Shown: one piece after another, positions 4,219 through 5,252 of the stretch
Layout: the number at the start of each line of letters is the position of its first letter
Numbering within the stretch: the stretch's first letter is position 1
DNA from: Thermoleophilaceae bacterium
Lineage (GTDB): Bacteria; Actinomycetota; Thermoleophilia; Solirubrobacterales; Thermoleophilaceae
NCBI GenBank assembly: GCA_013811765.1
Contig: JACCUO010000079.1
Span: forward strand, 1 to 5,252
Reading direction: 5' to 3'
DNA: 5,252 bases
Notes under the pieces: model-generated
Told to the model about the DNA's origin: nothing
The model's database searches: none
Seen by the model: only the letters and a program-made list of their open reading frames with translations
Program-made: the position numbers and the translations under genes

Positions 4219-5252
4219 GCCACCGGGGGACTCGGCCTGGGCGGGCTTGCGCCGCCGGCCCCTTCCGCCTCTACGACCTCGGCTTCGCGGCTTCTTGTCC
4301 TCCTCCTCGGAGTCGGGCGCAGGCTCGCTGGCACCGTTTACCGGTGCGGGGACGTCCACAAGCTCGGCGCCCTCCACGAGCGTGGCAGAAGCGGCAGAAC
4401 GAGCCACCTTCTCGATCCGGACGAGCGTCTTCTTACCGATCAGCCGCCCGGCGCCCGCGACGGAGATCACGTAGCCCCCCAGCTTGGCGACGGCGTCGTC
4501 CTCGTTGTACATATGCGGCTCCTCGATCGTGACGAGCACCTCCTCACCCTCGAGGAAGGGCAGGGCGCGCTCCTCCACGGCCTCCCGCGAGCCTTCGAGG
4601 CTCACGGCGAAATGGTCGATCGGGAGCGCCTCCGAGCCCTCGAAGTGGAAGTGCTTGCCGGTCTCGGCCTCGATCTCGAGCAACGGCCGCCCCGGGCCGC
4701 CGGCGAGCAGCGCGCCCACCCGGGGGTGGATCTGGATCAGGAAGGCCTCGGTGCCGGGTCGCTCGGCGGCCAGCTCCCGGAGCCTTCGCTCGGCGTCGAT
4801 CGACACGGTCTCCTCCGAGAGCACGACGCCCTCGCCGACGCAGGTCGGGCACTGCTTCGTGAGGATCTCGCGTACCCCCTCGGTCACGTTCTGGCGCGTC
4901 ATCTCGACCAGGCCGAGCGGCGAGATCTCGACCACGTAGGTCTTCGTACGGTCCTCGTCGAGCGACTTGCGCAGCGTCTTGAGGACCGCGTCTCGATTTC
5001 GCGCTCGGCTCATGTCGATGAAGTCGATGACGATGATCCCGCCGATGTCACGTAGGCGCAGTTGCGCGACGACCGCCTCGGCAGCCTCGAGGTTGGTCCT
5101 CGTGATCGTGTCCTCGAGCCTGGCCCCCTTGCCACGCCCGGTGAACGATCCCGAGTTCACGTCGATGACCGTGAGCGCCTCCGCATAGTCGATGATCAGA
5201 TAACCGCCCGACGGGAGATCCACGCGACGCCGGAGCGTCGACTGGATGGCCG
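4207..5252 (-). CDS. rng: Ribonuclease E/G family endoribonuclease (N-terminal part outside window)
   Basis: Single-strand-specific endoribonuclease of rRNA processing and mRNA decay. The window holds the last 347 residues; the start, S1 domain and 5'-sensor region lie beyond the right edge. Numbering from Val1 of VDLPSGGYLII (codon at 5221-5223, internal, not a start), the catalytic DNase-I-like part shows ALTVIDVNSGSFTG with Asp21 and GGIIVIDFIDM with Asp67. These correspond to the metal-binding Asp303 and Asp346 of E. coli RNase E. The Zn-link CPTC (Cys125, Cys128) joins subunits in this family. The small domain follows (about 134-226). Residues 227-283 then form an extra beta-rich segment (DDAVAKLGGYVISVAGAGRL, KKTLVRIEKVARSA) resembling a TRAM/OB-type RNA-binding fold. 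The end is an acidic stretch followed by an Arg/Gly-rich tail (GRRGGRGRRRK). It lies upstream of rplU, as often seen. I cannot separate the RNase E and G names from this part alone. Confidence 0.93.
   Translation of the reverse strand, partial: AIQSTLRRRVDLPSGGYLIIDYAEALTVIDVNSGSFTGRGKGARLEDTITRTNLEAAEAVVAQLRLRDIGGIIVIDFIDMSRARNRDAVLKTLRKSLDEDRTKTYVVEISPLGLVEMTRQNVTEGVREILTKQCPTCVGEGVVLSEETVSIDAERRLRELAAERPGTEAFLIQIHPRVGALLAGGPGRPLLEIEAETGKHFHFEGSEALPIDHFAVSLEGSREAVEERALPFLEGEEVLVTIEEPHMYNEDDAVAKLGGYVISVAGAGRLIGKKTLVRIEKVARSAASATLVEGAELVDVPAPVNGASEPAPDSEEEDKKPRSRGRRGGRGRRRKPAQAESPGGSGD

Noticed and set aside
4513..5055. A 180-codon open frame on the plus strand opposite the RNase E/G gene.
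   Set aside because: It mirrors the codon pattern of the ribonuclease gene, whose catalytic and Zn-link motifs are intact on the minus strand.

Overview
The window is very GC-rich, and its core is a conserved bacterial housekeeping block on the minus strand. Read in the direction of transcription it runs: a ribonuclease E/G family gene (its 5' part lies beyond the right edge), rplU (ribosomal protein L21), rpmA (L27), obg (ribosome-assembly GTPase), a small predicted lipoprotein gene, and proB (glutamate 5-kinase). At the left edge, on the plus strand and convergent with proB, is the 3' end of a PIN-domain (VapC-type) ribonuclease gene.

The order rng/rne-rplU-rpmA-obg-proB with this base composition points to a high-GC Gram-positive lineage. 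The small lipoprotein resembles an NTF2-like type that I recall from deep-branching actinobacteria of the class Thermoleophilia (Solirubrobacter/Gaiella relatives). That placement rests on gene order and protein style, not on a search.

Layout: 1-366 PIN ribonuclease 3' end (+); 367-402 convergent gap; 403-1503 proB (-); 1504-1544 gap with a -10-like hexamer; 1545-1949 lipoprotein (-); 1970-3268 obg (-); 3269-3319 gap with a -10-like hexamer; 3320-3592 rpmA (-), overlapping by 11 bases the end of rplU at 3582-4139 (-); 4140-4206 gap with a hairpin and a weak promoter candidate; 4207-5252 RNase E/G C-terminal half (-). No stretch longer than about 70 bases lacks a gene. I see no tRNA, rRNA, CRISPR array, insertion sequence or phage gene.

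Functionally, L21, L27 and Obg serve assembly and function of the 50S subunit. The RNase E/G enzyme serves rRNA and mRNA processing. ProB makes the first committed step of proline synthesis. I found no clear new multi-gene system. The points worth a second look are the Ala/Lys/Pro tail on L21, the lipoprotein inserted between obg and proB, the absence of proA after proB, -10-like hexamers 6-7 bases before the obg and proB start codons where no Shine-Dalgarno sequence is seen, a Ser in the G4 motif of Obg, and the extra domain and Arg-rich tail of the ribonuclease.
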